27,242 nucleotides of DNA from Burkholderiales bacterium (lineage in GTDB: Bacteria > Pseudomonadota > Gammaproteobacteria > Burkholderiales > Burkholderiaceae_E), in NCBI GenBank assembly GCA_027489195.1, contig JAIYAG010000198.1, positions 1 to 27,242 on the forward strand, in the 5' to 3' direction. Shown here in pieces: positions 15,656-24,879 of the stretch; the first letter of the stretch is position 1; every line of letters begins with the position of its first letter. The position numbers and the translations under genes are program-made. The notes below the pieces were generated by a model. That model was not told the origin of the DNA. It searched no databases and saw nothing but the letters and a program-made list of their open reading frames with translations.

Positions 15656-16962
15656 CCGAACCTCATGTCCCCACCGCGCCGTGGTGGTTCAGCCCGCGGT
15701 GCCTGGTCGCCTTCGGGCTGATCCCGGGCTATCTGCTGGTCTGGGCGTCGGTGGAGGTGTTCGACCTCACGCTGACCACCGCGAAGGGCTACTACTTCTT
15801 TCGCGACGATGCGTTCCTGATCGGTCTCGGTGGCCTGGTCGCGCTGCTCTACGGCACGCTGCTGCCGGTCAACGTGCTGCTGATCCGCCCCGGGCGATAC
15901 CGTGATCTCGAGGTGCCGGACTGGTTCATCTACGGCGTGGGGCTCGCGGCCGTGGTCGGCTACCTCGTCTGGTTCAAGGACCTGATCGCGTCGCCCGCCT
16001 ACCTGTGGAGCCTGCTGAAGTCCGGGGGCGCGATCAGCTACGAGCTGCGCCGCAACCTCGACCGCACCGCCGGGCTCGCGAGCTTCGCGTCGCTGGCGCT
16101 CGCCTACACCGTGCTGCTGTGCCACCGCGTCTGGGTCTCGCGGCGCAGGGAGATACCCCTCCCGATGCGACTGCTCACCTGGGTCGTCGTCGCGTTCACG
16201 ATCTTCCGGGTGTTCGCCTGGGCCGAGCGGCTGGCGCTGATCGAGATCGGCACGGTGTTCGTGCTCTACTGGCTCGCGCATGCGCCGTCGGCCCAGCGCG
16301 GCATGGTCCACCGGTTCCGGGGCGTGTTCCCGATCGTGGCGATCGCGGCGGTCGTCATGCTGTTCGCCGCCGGCGAATACTTCCGTGCCTGGGTGAGCGT
16401 GTCCGCTCGCGAGAGCTCGTTCTGGGACTACATCCTGCAGCGGCTGCTGAACTACTACGCGCAGGCGCTCAACACCGGGGCGGGGCTGCTGACGGTGCTC
16501 GAGTGGCCGACCTACCGCTTCGAGCAGACGCTCGACTGGCTGCACAAGTTCCCGTTCCTGCTCGGCCCGATCTTCCGCTACCTGACGCAACCGGAAGCGA
16601 ACTTCTATCTCGAGCGCTTCGCCGATCCCGAGTTCAACAACCTGTCGGGCGTGTTCATCCTGTTCTACGAGATGGGCGTCCCGGCGGCGCTCGTCGTGTG
16701 CATCGCGGTCGGGCTCGTCGCCCAGAGCAGCTTCCGCGCCTTCCTCGACCCCGGCAACGTTTTCGGACTCGTCTACCCGCTGATGTTCATGACCCTCATC
16801 GAGTTCCTGCGTATCTGGTATCTCGGCAATTCCCGGGCCTTCCTGCTCGTGCTCACGACGGTGCTCGCGATCCTGGTCGCCCGACGGCGCGAGCCCGCGG
16901 CAGCAGGTCCTGCGCCCTCGCGCAAGGCGCCGATGTCCGCACCGACCCCGGAGGCGACATGA
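15652..16962 (+). CDS. Wzy-like O-antigen/repeat-unit polymerase, putative
   Basis: The 436-residue protein overlaps epsI by four bases (ATGA). It has about ten to eleven hydrophobic helices, with the longest hydrophilic segment near the C-terminal half (~245-345, including NYYAQALNTGAGLLTVLEW and FERFADPEFNNLSGVF-like sequence). This is the usual layout of oligosaccharide repeat-unit polymerases, which have low sequence conservation. The locus has a priming transferase, a flippase and chain-length proteins but no other polymerase candidate, which supports the call. It would join lipid-linked repeat units at the periplasmic face. The C-terminus is a basic, Pro/Ala-rich tail. Confidence 0.75.
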   Translation: MTEPHVPTAPWWFSPRCLVAFGLIPGYLLVWASVEVFDLTLTTAKGYYFFRDDAFLIGLGGLVALLYGTLLPVNVLLIRPGRYRDLEVPDWFIYGVGLAAVVGYLVWFKDLIASPAYLWSLLKSGGAISYELRRNLDRTAGLASFASLALAYTVLLCHRVWVSRRREIPLPMRLLTWVVVAFTIFRVFAWAERLALIEIGTVFVLYWLAHAPSAQRGMVHRFRGVFPIVAIAAVVMLFAAGEYFRAWVSVSARESSFWDYILQRLLNYYAQALNTGAGLLTVLEWPTYRFEQTLDWLHKFPFLLGPIFRYLTQPEANFYLERFADPEFNNLSGVFILFYEMGVPAALVVCIAVGLVAQSSFRAFLDPGNVFGLVYPLMFMTLIEFLRIWYLGNSRAFLLVLTTVLAILVARRREPAAAGPAPSRKAPMSAPTPEAT

Positions 16963-17879
16963 GCCGCGCCGCATCGGCTGCGTACCCGGTGCTGCGCGTG
17001 GACCGCGGCCGGATCATCAAGGAGTTCGTGCTGCGCAGGCTGGTCTCGCGGCACCGGGCGCGCTCGCGTGCGGACGGCGAACCCCGGCTCTTCTGCATGC
17101 CCGAGGATCACATCGGGCTGTCGATCGCAACCGGCGGCCTCTACGAGCGCGACCTGCTGACCGCGCTCTTCGATGGCGTTCTGGCGCCGTGGCGCGCGCG
17201 TTTCGCCGCCGCCACCGCACTGGACGTCGGTGCGAACATCGGCAACCACGCGTGCTTCCTCGCGCGCAGGTTCCACGAGGTGCTCGCGTTCGAGCCGAGC
17301 CCGACCTTCGTGCATCTGCTCCATGCGAACCGGCTGGTGAACCGTGCCCACAACATCGTGGTCCATCCGGTCGGGCTGGGCAGGGCGGATGCGGTGCTGC
17401 CGTTCTGCGAGCTGAGCGAGGGCAACCTCGGCTCGTCGGCCTTCGTGACCGACAGTGCCCACCGTGGCGATGCGACGCACGAGCTGCAGGTGCGCCGCGC
17501 CGACGGCTACCTGCTCGAGCATCCGCCGGCCCGGGCCGTCGCGCTGGTCAAGATCGACGTCGAGGGCTTCGAGACCGAGGTGCTCGACGGCCTGCGGGCC
17601 ACGCTCGTCGCGCATCGCCCGTTCGTGCTGTTCGAGTCGTCGACCGCTCATGGCGAGCGCGGTGGCGAGGCGGTGCGCACGATCCTGTCCGAGCTCGGTT
17701 ACCGGCACTTCCACGCGGTCGAGCGGCGTCACCCGGCTCGCCGCGGGCTGCTGCCCTGGATCAAGGCCGCGCTGACGGGGGCGGACGTCTGGGTCGCGCC
17801 CATCGACCGGATCCAGGACCGCTACTACTCGCTGATCCTCGCCAGCGTCGAGCCGATCGACGCGCCGGCCGTTGCCTGA
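16959..17879 (+). CDS. FkbM-family SAM-dependent methyltransferase
   Basis: The 306-residue protein overlaps the polymerase gene by four bases (ATGA). The Rossmann fold carries SAM motif I ALDVGANIGNHA (~87-98), an acidic loop VLAFEPSPTF (~108-117) and the FkbM hallmark LVKIDVEGFETEVLDGL (~196-212). The N-terminal ~80 residues are basic and form the family's variable region. FkbM proteins usually O-methylate sugars or polyketides; here a methyl group on an EPS sugar is likely. It has no signal peptide or membrane helix, so it acts in the cytoplasm on nucleotide sugars or lipid-linked intermediates. Confidence 0.92.
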   Translation: MSRAASAAYPVLRVDRGRIIKEFVLRRLVSRHRARSRADGEPRLFCMPEDHIGLSIATGGLYERDLLTALFDGVLAPWRARFAAATALDVGANIGNHACFLARRFHEVLAFEPSPTFVHLLHANRLVNRAHNIVVHPVGLGRADAVLPFCELSEGNLGSSAFVTDSAHRGDATHELQVRRADGYLLEHPPARAVALVKIDVEGFETEVLDGLRATLVAHRPFVLFESSTAHGERGGEAVRTILSELGYRHFHAVERRHPARRGLLPWIKAALTGADVWVAPIDRIQDRYYSLILASVEPIDAPAVA

Positions 17880-20448
17880 AGGGCGTCGGTACGTCGCACG
17901 TGTCGTCGCCCGGCTCATCGCCGCCACGGCGCTGGCTGCCGTGGCGGGCCTGTCGCAGGCATCCGGCGCGGCGGCCGCGCCGGCAGGGCCCGTAGCCGCC
18001 GCCGACGCCGGTACCCCCTTCGTGCTGCTCCGCGACGAGCGCCTGCTGCTGGTCGCGAGGGAGCCGCTGCGCCATGGCCTGGTGCTCGACCTGGAGGTCA
18101 GGGCTGCGGAGGTTCCCGGGACACTCCGGGTCGTGCTGGACGGACCGGACGGCACCGCCGCGGCAGTGTTCGACGCGGGCCGGGTCGAGACCGGCGCACC
18201 GCCCCGCCGGCTGCAGCTCGGATGGGATCCCGAGACACGACGCTTCGTCGCCGGCCGCCCCGGGGCGGCGCCGGACTTCGGGACGTCGGTCGCCGCCGAC
18301 ACCATCGCATCGGTGTCGCTGCACGTGACCGGATCGCTGCGGATCATCGCCGGCCCGCTGCGCCACGGCGGCCCGCGCGCGCTCGGCCACACCGCGCTGC
18401 GCGATCTGCTGATCGGCCCGGGCAACGCGGTGTCCGCCCGCTGGCCCGATGCGGCCGGTGCCGTGCGCCTCGTCGAGTCGGGCGACCTGCCGGTCTGGCA
18501 GGCGCAGCGCGACGGGGTGCGGCTCGCACTCGCCGCGCCGCTGTTCCTCGCCGCGTCGGGCGATGCGCCGCGGGTGGTGGTGTCGTTCGCTGCGCGCGTG
18601 ATCGAGGGCGGGTGTGCGTCGGTCGACCTGCTCGATGCCGAGGGGCGCGGCATGTCGTTCCGTGCCGAGCCTGCAGGCGCGCTCGGTGGCACGCTGATCC
18701 GGCTCGGCTGGCGTCGGCTCGACCGGGGCGGCGGGTGCACCGTGGGCGAACCGTCGACCGATGATGGGGGCGCGGGCGACGCCGTCGTCGTCGACAGCCG
18801 TGTCCGCTCGGCGGGCGAGCCGGTGAGGGTCAGCTTCGAATGGGACCGGCTCACCGGTGCGGTGAACGTTCAGGCCGAACGCTCGCAGGCCATACCGCTG
18901 GAGGCCGCGGCGCCCGGCGGCGAGTCGGTACGCCTGGCGCTGGGGCTGGGCATTCGGGGCGATGCGATCGGAGCGCTGACGGTGGGCACCGTACCCGCCG
19001 ACGCGATCGACGTGCGCACGCACGGCGCGGTCGGCGACGGACTGGCCGACGACGGCCCCGCGCTGCGCCGCGCACTGGCGGCCGCGCGCGCGGCGGGCGG
19101 CCTGCATGCCGTCTACCTGCCGCCGGGGGTGCACCGGATCGTCGCCCGCGACGACGCCGGGATGCTCACGCTCGGCAGCGGCAGCGGCGGCCGCGGCCGC
19201 GGACCGGTGCTGATCGGCGCCGGACACGGCTCGGTGCTGCTCGGGGCAAGCCGCGAGCACGTCGCGGTGCGGCTCGCGGGCGCGGCCCCCGTGCTTGCGC
19301 GCGTGCGGGTGCTGGCCGCGGACGTCCGCATCCGCACCAGCGCCCCGGCACGCGCCGCGGTGAACCTGGTCCGCGGCGTGCAGGGGCCCGCGGTCGTGGA
19401 CTGCGAACTCGGTCCGACCGAGGAGACCGCACTGATGTCGCACTTCGCGAACGCGCCCCTGGTGACCGGCAACCGTGTGCTGGGCACGATGGCCGACGGG
19501 CTTCACTTCACCCACGCGACCCGCGGCGCGAGGGTGTCGGGCAACCTGGTCCGCCGCACCCGCGACGACGCGATCGCGGTGGTCTCGTACCGCAGCCACG
19601 CAGGTCGCCCGGTCGCGGTGGTGAGCGACGTCGACATCGTCGACAACGACGTCGGTCGCAACCGACTCTGGGGACGCGGCATCGCGGTGGTCGGCGGCGC
19701 GGATGTCCGCATCCGCCGCAACCGGATCGTCGACACCAACGCGGCCGGGCTGCTGCTGGCCGCGGAGCAGCACTACGACACCGCCGGGGTGCACGACGTC
19801 GTGGTCGAGGACAACACGATCGAGCGCCCGCGGGTCGGCGACGTGCCGCACGCCGGGGTGCTGCTGTGGGCGGACGCCGGCGCGCCGTGGCGTCGCATCG
19901 AGCGCAGCGTGCTGCGTCGGAACACCGTCGACGGTGCGGGGTGGCGTGGGATGACGGTCGGCTGCGGCACTGCGGACATCGACGTCGAGGACAACGCGAT
20001 CACCGGCAGCGCGTCCTTGCCGATGATGATCACCGGCACCGCGGGCCGGGTCAGGGTGCGCGGCAACACCCTCGACGGCGCTGCAGGCGTCGTCGTGCTC
20101 GCCACGGCGACGGACACCTGGTGCCCCGAAGGGGCCTCGGGGACACTCGAGATCGTCGACAACCGCATCGGGCGGCTCTCCGGGCCGGCACCCGCGGACG
20201 ACTGCGACACCGCGGCGCTCGTCTCGGTGTCCGGTCCCCCGGGTCGACACTGGTCCGGCGTGCGCATCGAAGGCAACCGTTTCGTAGCGCGACGGACCCG
20301 CTGTGCCGCGCGTCCCGAGGCGGTCTCCTCGACGCTCCCGCTCGACGGCGACCCGTGCGCGATGAACCGCTCCGATCGACTCGCGACCGTGCGCGTGACC
20401 GATCCGTCCGGCCTGGCGAGCAGCCTGTGCGAGGTGCCGGCGCGCTGA
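17872..20448 (+). CDS. Secreted right-handed parallel beta-helix protein (pectate-lyase-3-like), lyase or epimerase candidate
   Basis: The 858-residue product starts at a TTG (17872) that overlaps the fkbM stop by eight bases. I chose it because it gives a signal peptide (RLIAATALAAVAGLS to ASGAAAAP); the next start, GTG 17941, would remove it. Residues ~45-370 form a beta-rich N-terminal region of unknown family with repeated-looking halves (LVLDLEVRAAEVPGT; VVVSFAARVIEGG). At ~380 comes the pectate-lyase-3 entry motif HGAVGDGLADDGPAL, then a beta-helix (~400-810) with many coils of the type VVEDNTIERP, VSGNLVRR and VRGNTLDG. This fold is used by polysaccharide lyases, hydrolases and mannuronan epimerases such as AlgG. 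In an EPS locus it may trim or modify the polymer in the periplasm or outside. Substrate and catalytic residues cannot be assigned. Confidence 0.82.
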   Translation: MPEGRRYVARVVARLIAATALAAVAGLSQASGAAAAPAGPVAAADAGTPFVLLRDERLLLVAREPLRHGLVLDLEVRAAEVPGTLRVVLDGPDGTAAAVFDAGRVETGAPPRRLQLGWDPETRRFVAGRPGAAPDFGTSVAADTIASVSLHVTGSLRIIAGPLRHGGPRALGHTALRDLLIGPGNAVSARWPDAAGAVRLVESGDLPVWQAQRDGVRLALAAPLFLAASGDAPRVVVSFAARVIEGGCASVDLLDAEGRGMSFRAEPAGALGGTLIRLGWRRLDRGGGCTVGEPSTDDGGAGDAVVVDSRVRSAGEPVRVSFEWDRLTGAVNVQAERSQAIPLEAAAPGGESVRLALGLGIRGDAIGALTVGTVPADAIDVRTHGAVGDGLADDGPALRRALAAARAAGGLHAVYLPPGVHRIVARDDAGMLTLGSGSGGRGRGPVLIGAGHGSVLLGASREHVAVRLAGAAPVLARVRVLAADVRIRTSAPARAAVNLVRGVQGPAVVDCELGPTEETALMSHFANAPLVTGNRVLGTMADGLHFTHATRGARVSGNLVRRTRDDAIAVVSYRSHAGRPVAVVSDVDIVDNDVGRNRLWGRGIAVVGGADVRIRRNRIVDTNAAGLLLAAEQHYDTAGVHDVVVEDNTIERPRVGDVPHAGVLLWADAGAPWRRIERSVLRRNTVDGAGWRGMTVGCGTADIDVEDNAITGSASLPMMITGTAGRVRVRGNTLDGAAGVVVLATATDTWCPEGASGTLEIVDNRIGRLSGPAPADDCDTAALVSVSGPPGRHWSGVRIEGNRFVARRTRCAARPEAVSSTLPLDGDPCAMNRSDRLATVRVTDPSGLASSLCEVPAR

Positions 20449-20493
20449 CGGGCACCGCGCGCAGGCCTGCTTGGACCGATCGGACCATCCGCA

Positions 20494-20530
20494 GGTGAAC
20501 GCCTGTCGCCACCCGGAGCAAACGTTCACC
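20494..20530. repeat. Spaced 8-bp inverted repeat upstream of GT2 gene
   Basis: GGTGAACG at 20494-20501 and CGTTCACC at 20523-20530 are exact inverted copies separated by 21 bases. They lie in the 145-bp gap (20449-20593) between the beta-helix gene and the GT2 gene, the largest gap in the downstream half. The same gap has a 10-bp palindrome, GCAGGCCTGC, at 20461-20470. The spacing of about two helical turns between arm edges could suit a dimeric regulator; chance is a real alternative at this length. Confidence 0.3.
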
Positions 20531-20593
20531 GATCTGACACGCGCGGTGCCGACACTGCGACCTCCAGACAGTCCGCCGGTCGACCCGATCCCC

Positions 20594-21622
20594 ATGCAAG
20601 CCGCAACGACACCACCGCTGGTGTCGATCCTCGTCAACAACTACAACTACGCCCGGTTCGTGATGGAGGCGGTACTGTCCGCGCTCGACCAGAGCGGGCC
20701 CGAGGTGGAGGTCGTCGTCGTCGACGATGGCTCGACCGACGACTCGCTCGCCCGTCTGGCCACGATCGCCGACCCGCGGGTCCGCGTGATCGCGCAACGC
20801 AACGGTGGGCAGGGTGCCGCGTACAACACGGGGTTCGCTGCCGCGCGCGGTGAGTACGTGATCTTCCTGGACGCGGACGACCTGCTCGATCCCGGTGTGG
20901 TGGCGGATGCGGTCGCCGCGTTCGCGCCCGGCGTGGCGAAGGTGCAGTTCCAGCTCGAGGTGATCGACCAGGACGGCGGCGCCGTCGGTCGCCTGCATCC
21001 GCCGCAGATCCAGGACGAGGGCTGCCGCGAGGCCTTCGAGCGCTTCGGATCCTACGCGTCGCCGCCCGGCTCGGGCAACGTGTACGCGCGGTGGTTCCTC
21101 GACCAGGTGATGCCCATCCATCCGGCCGAGACCTTCCGATACGGCGCCGACGCGTGGCCGATCATGCTCGCGCCGTTCTTCGGCGAGATCGCGAACCTGC
21201 CCACCCCGGGCGGCCGCTACCGCATCCACGGCACCGCCGAGGGCGCGCCGCGGGTCATCGGCAACGCAAATGCGGATCCGGTCAGGAGTCTGCGCAACCT
21301 GACGCGCACCACGCTCGCCGTCGCCGAGGAACTCGCCCGCCGCGGGCTCGCCAGCCCCGACGTGCCGAGCTTGCCGCCCCCCGCGCTGATGCGCTCCTGG
21401 GCACTCGCACGGTTGACTGCCGTCGACCCGTCGAGCGTGCCGGAGCGGCTCTTCGGATGCCGGTTCGGCGCGACGACGATGCTGCGATCGGTGGGCGGCT
21501 GGACCCCCTATCCGTTGCGCAAGAAGCTCGCGTACGTCGGCTGGCTGGCCGCCCTCGGTCTGCCGCCGCGGGGCGTCTCGCGCTCGCTGCTCAGGATGAT
21601 GCTGCGCGCGGGGTGGGCGTGA
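20594..21622 (+). CDS. Family 2 (GT-A) glycosyltransferase
   Basis: The 342-residue cytoplasmic protein has a clear GT2 N-terminal domain: PLVSILVNNYNYARFV (~8-23), the nucleotide-binding VVVDDGSTDDS (Asp44, Asp45) and the DXD-type metal site FLDADD (Asp93, Asp95). The frame is open upstream to 20471, but ATG 20594 places the GT2 fold at the usual distance from the N-terminus. It probably adds one sugar to the lipid-linked EPS repeat unit; donor and acceptor cannot be told. The C-terminal third is variable, with a basic helical end (PLRKKLAYVGWLAALGLP). Its stop overlaps the next gene's GTG. Confidence 0.9.
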   Translation: MQAATTPPLVSILVNNYNYARFVMEAVLSALDQSGPEVEVVVVDDGSTDDSLARLATIADPRVRVIAQRNGGQGAAYNTGFAAARGEYVIFLDADDLLDPGVVADAVAAFAPGVAKVQFQLEVIDQDGGAVGRLHPPQIQDEGCREAFERFGSYASPPGSGNVYARWFLDQVMPIHPAETFRYGADAWPIMLAPFFGEIANLPTPGGRYRIHGTAEGAPRVIGNANADPVRSLRNLTRTTLAVAEELARRGLASPDVPSLPPPALMRSWALARLTAVDPSSVPERLFGCRFGATTMLRSVGGWTPYPLRKKLAYVGWLAALGLPPRGVSRSLLRMMLRAGWA

Positions 21623-23571
21623 CACGAGGGGGGACGTCGGCTGGCGCCGCGTGGTCGACCCGCTGGTACGACTGCTTCGACACCCTCGTGACACGGGTAG
21701 CGGTCGAGCCGGCCGACGTGTTCCGGCTGCTCGGCTGGCGACTGGTTCACGACCGACTCCTCGCCCCGGGGTCGATCGATCGGTTCATCGAGCACCGTGC
21801 CGGATCGGAAGCGACACTCAGGGCACAGGCGGGCCGGGGCGAGGTGACCCTGGTCGCGATCTATGCGGCGCTGCGCCTGCCGCTCGGCTGGACCCGACGG
21901 CAGGCCGCCCGCGCCGCGCGGCTCGAGATCGATGCCGAATCGCGACTGCTGATCCCGATCCGCGGCCCGTTCGAGGACGCGCTCGCGCATGACGACCGGG
22001 CCCCGGTCGTGCTCTCCGACACCTACTTCAGCGCCCGGGTGCTGACGAAGCTCCTGCGCGGCATGTCGGATCCTTCATGGTGCCCGCCACGCGTGTTCGC
22101 GTCCGCGGACGCGCAGCGGACGAAGGTCACCGGCGAACTGTTCGCCCACGTCCTGAAGGTATCCGGCCTCGCGCCGTCGGCGATCGTTCATTGCGGCGAT
22201 CATCCGCGCAGCGACGATTCGGTACCGCGCGCGCTCGGTCTGCGGACGGCCCCCGTCTCGCCGGCCGGCGTCCTTCCGTACGAGTACGCCGGTTCCCGGG
22301 CCGACGTCGACGATGCGTTCTCGCGCGTGGTGGCGGGCTCGATGCGCGCCGCGCGCGTCATGGCCGGGGCGGATGTCGACCCGGGCGAGGTCGAGGCCTT
22401 CGGTGGGCACGGTGCGGCGGCACTCGCCGGCTACGTCGCCTGGGTGCTGACGCAGGCACGCCGACGGGGCATCACGCGGCTGTGGTTTCTCGCACGCGAC
22501 GGGCAGATCCTGCTCGCGATCGCGCGCCGGATGGCGCCCGCGCTCCATCCGGAGGCCGAGCTGCGCTACGTCCATGCCTCGAGGCTCGCATGGTGCCTGC
22601 CCGCCTACCCGGATCTGGACGACGCGCTCGAGCACTGGCTCGCGCGATACGTGCGGGGCACGTCACCGTCCGAGATCGCTACGGTGCTCGGTCTCGAAGC
22701 CGACGACATCGCGGCCATCGCGCGGCTCGCCGCCTCGAGCGGCCCGGGTCGGCCAGCGAAGGACCCGGCCTTGCTGCGGCGGTACGCGGCCCGGGCGCGA
22801 CAGGCGAGGGACGCCTTGCTCGGATACCTTCGTGACGAGCGGCTGCTCGATCAGGCACCGACGCTGCTGGTGGACGTCGGCTGGAACGCGAGCCTGCAGC
22901 TCGCGCTGACCGATCTGCTGCGCGAAGCCGGCGTCGCGATGCCGCCGCCGCTCGGGGCGTACGTGTCGCTGCGTCGGCGTCCAGCCGGGATCGCGCACGA
23001 TGCGCTGCTCGAGTTCGCGCCGGACGAGACCCGCATCAACGCGGCGGTCGTCGAGCTGCAGACCCGGGCGGATCACGGCAGCACGCTGGGCTACGCGCCC
23101 GGCGATGACGGACGTCTGGTACCCGTCCTGCAGACGCTCGACGGCGCACGCGCGGAGTCGGTTCGCCGGGCGCAGCGGCTGATGCTCGATCACGTCGATG
23201 CACTGATGCGCTGGATGGGCTCACCGGGATTCCCCGTCGATGCATTCGCCGCGTGGCTCGAGAACCACGGGCGCGAGCGTCTGGTCGCCCTCTGCCGCAC
23301 GCCGTCCAATGCAGTCGGCCGAGCGCTCTCCGCCCAGGTCCACGACGACGGCCCGGGCCATGTGCGGGTGGCGACGCTCGCGCGGCGCTACGATCGGCTG
23401 GCCCTGTGGCGCGCGCTGGTGGGCGAGACCTTCGGCGGGCGCACGTCGTGGTGGCTGGAGGGCTCGATCGCCGCCTCGACCCGAGGACGCGGCGACTTCA
23501 TGGCGCACCTCTACGCCCAGCGCCTGATGCTGCGCCTGGCGCGTCACCTGCGGCGCGGAACGGTCTCTTGA
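21619..23571 (+). CDS. HAD-superfamily protein of the COG5610 type, large two-part
   Basis: The 650-residue protein starts at a GTG overlapping the GT2 stop (GTGA). The N-terminal half is a HAD hydrolase: motif I WYDCFDTLVTR (nucleophile Asp18; the +2 position is Phe, not the usual acid-base Asp), motif II VVLSDTYF (Ser133), motif III Lys169 in QRTKV and motif IV CGDHPRSDD (Asp194, Asp199/200). The C-terminal half (~270-650) has LWFLARDGQILLAIARRM and a helical region found in COG5610-like proteins of glycan loci. Such genes often sit beside glycosyltransferases, but no reaction is established. A sugar-phosphate phosphatase or a structural role is possible. Confidence 0.8.
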   Translation: MTRGGTSAGAAWSTRWYDCFDTLVTRVAVEPADVFRLLGWRLVHDRLLAPGSIDRFIEHRAGSEATLRAQAGRGEVTLVAIYAALRLPLGWTRRQAARAARLEIDAESRLLIPIRGPFEDALAHDDRAPVVLSDTYFSARVLTKLLRGMSDPSWCPPRVFASADAQRTKVTGELFAHVLKVSGLAPSAIVHCGDHPRSDDSVPRALGLRTAPVSPAGVLPYEYAGSRADVDDAFSRVVAGSMRAARVMAGADVDPGEVEAFGGHGAAALAGYVAWVLTQARRRGITRLWFLARDGQILLAIARRMAPALHPEAELRYVHASRLAWCLPAYPDLDDALEHWLARYVRGTSPSEIATVLGLEADDIAAIARLAASSGPGRPAKDPALLRRYAARARQARDALLGYLRDERLLDQAPTLLVDVGWNASLQLALTDLLREAGVAMPPPLGAYVSLRRRPAGIAHDALLEFAPDETRINAAVVELQTRADHGSTLGYAPGDDGRLVPVLQTLDGARAESVRRAQRLMLDHVDALMRWMGSPGFPVDAFAAWLENHGRERLVALCRTPSNAVGRALSAQVHDDGPGHVRVATLARRYDRLALWRALVGETFGGRTSWWLEGSIAASTRGRGDFMAHLYAQRLMLRLARHLRRGTVS

Positions 23572-24869
23572 GCCTCGCGCGCCAGTCCCGATGGCTGTTG
23601 GCCGACCGGCTGGTGATGGTGGGGTCGATGTTCGTCACCGGCGTCATCGTCGCGAGGGGGTACGGCCCGGTCGGATACGGGTCGTACCTGATCGCCTCGT
23701 CCGTCATCCAGACAGTCATCGGTGCGGTGGGGTCGGGTGCCGACGTGCCGTTCGTGCGGGCCTTCGTCGCCGCGTCCGATGCCGCGAAGCGGACGGCGGT
23801 CGTGAGGCGCTTCGCGCGGGGCCTCCTGATCGCCGCACTCGTTGCGACGGTGGTTCCGGTCCTCGCCGCGGTGCTGGTCGGGGCGGGCGCGTTCGGCAAC
23901 GAGGCGGGCTCCACCACCTCGGGCGCATTGTCCGGTCTGCTGCTCGCCGGCATCGCGGCCCTGCCGCAGCTGCCCCTGCTGCTCGGCGAGTGGCGACTGC
24001 GCGCCGCCGGACGGGCCGACCGGATCGCCACGCTGCGGGTGCCGCTGGTGGTGGCGGGTCTGTCGGTGCGCATGGCGCTCGTCGCCGCGGACGTGCCGCT
24101 GTGGATGGTGGTGGTAGCGATCGGCCTGGAAGCCTCGCTGGTCGCACTGGCGATGTGGTGGCGCTGGGACGATGCGTTCGAAGGCCCGGCGTCGGGGCCT
24201 CAGCGCGACATCGGGCGCGGCCCGCTCGCGGAAGCGTTCCGGCAGGGGGCCGCATCGCTGCTGGTCGTCACCTTCTTTCGCATCAATCCGCTGATCGTCG
24301 GTGCGGTCTCGGGCGTGTCCGAGACGGCACGCTACGGCGCGGCACTGTCACTCGTGCTCGCGTTCGACCTGCTGACCTCGTCGGTCAGCGCCGCCGCGTT
24401 TCCGCGTCTGGTGAGGCACGGCGCCGAACCGCAGGACAGCCTGCCTGCGCTGCTGGAGATCGGGCGCACCTACGCGGCGCTCGCGGCGGGGTTCTTCGTC
24501 GCGACGGTGCTGGCCGGCGGGCCCCTGCTCGCGCTGATCTACGGCGAGCCGTATCGAGATGCCTATCCGGTGCTGCTCGTGTTGGCGGCGACCACGCTGT
24601 TCACATCGAGCGCCGCCGTCCGCGGCCTCTACATCAACCTGATCGGGTGCAGCGGGTTGCATCTGCTGAACGCCGCGTTCGGACTCGCGGTGCTGGTGCC
24701 CTGCAGCCTGTGGCTGTCGGCGTCGCACGGCGCGCTCGGGGCGGCGGTCGCGATGGTCGTCGCGAGCGCGGCCAGCGGGCTTGCGGCGAGCTTTGCGTTC
24801 GCGACGACGCGCCCGGTCGGGATCGTGCAGCTGAAGAGTTTTGTGCCCCGCTGGATCGGGGTGAGGTGA
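23568..24869 (+). CDS. Wzx-type polysaccharide flippase (MOP superfamily)
   Basis: The 433-residue protein has about twelve hydrophobic helices, beginning SLARQSRWLLADRLVMVGSM and continuing with the GYGPVGYGSYLIAS segment typical of Wzx proteins (ARxLGPxxYG pattern). The start is a TTG overlapping the preceding stop (TTGA); later in-frame starts (TTG 23598, GTG 23613, ATG 23616) would cut into the first helix. It would move the undecaprenyl-linked repeat unit across the inner membrane for the polymerase at 15652-16962. It is the only flippase candidate in the window, which supports a Wzx/Wzy-type pathway. Confidence 0.87.
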   Translation: MSLARQSRWLLADRLVMVGSMFVTGVIVARGYGPVGYGSYLIASSVIQTVIGAVGSGADVPFVRAFVAASDAAKRTAVVRRFARGLLIAALVATVVPVLAAVLVGAGAFGNEAGSTTSGALSGLLLAGIAALPQLPLLLGEWRLRAAGRADRIATLRVPLVVAGLSVRMALVAADVPLWMVVVAIGLEASLVALAMWWRWDDAFEGPASGPQRDIGRGPLAEAFRQGAASLLVVTFFRINPLIVGAVSGVSETARYGAALSLVLAFDLLTSSVSAAAFPRLVRHGAEPQDSLPALLEIGRTYAALAAGFFVATVLAGGPLLALIYGEPYRDAYPVLLVLAATTLFTSSAAVRGLYINLIGCSGLHLLNAAFGLAVLVPCSLWLSASHGALGAAVAMVVASAASGLAASFAFATTRPVGIVQLKSFVPRWIGVR

Positions 24870-24879
24870 GGACCGTCCG

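Noticed and set aside
20471..20593. N-terminal extension of the GT2 gene from a TTG
   Set aside because: The extra 41 residues are Pro/Arg-rich with no homology-like pattern, and the GT2 fold begins right after ATG 20594.
17761..20640. Very long open frame on the minus strand (about 959 codons), opposite the beta-helix gene
   Set aside because: Typical shadow frame of GC-rich coding DNA: composition rich in Arg, His, Gly and Ala, no domain, and the plus strand has a signal peptide and beta-helix motifs.
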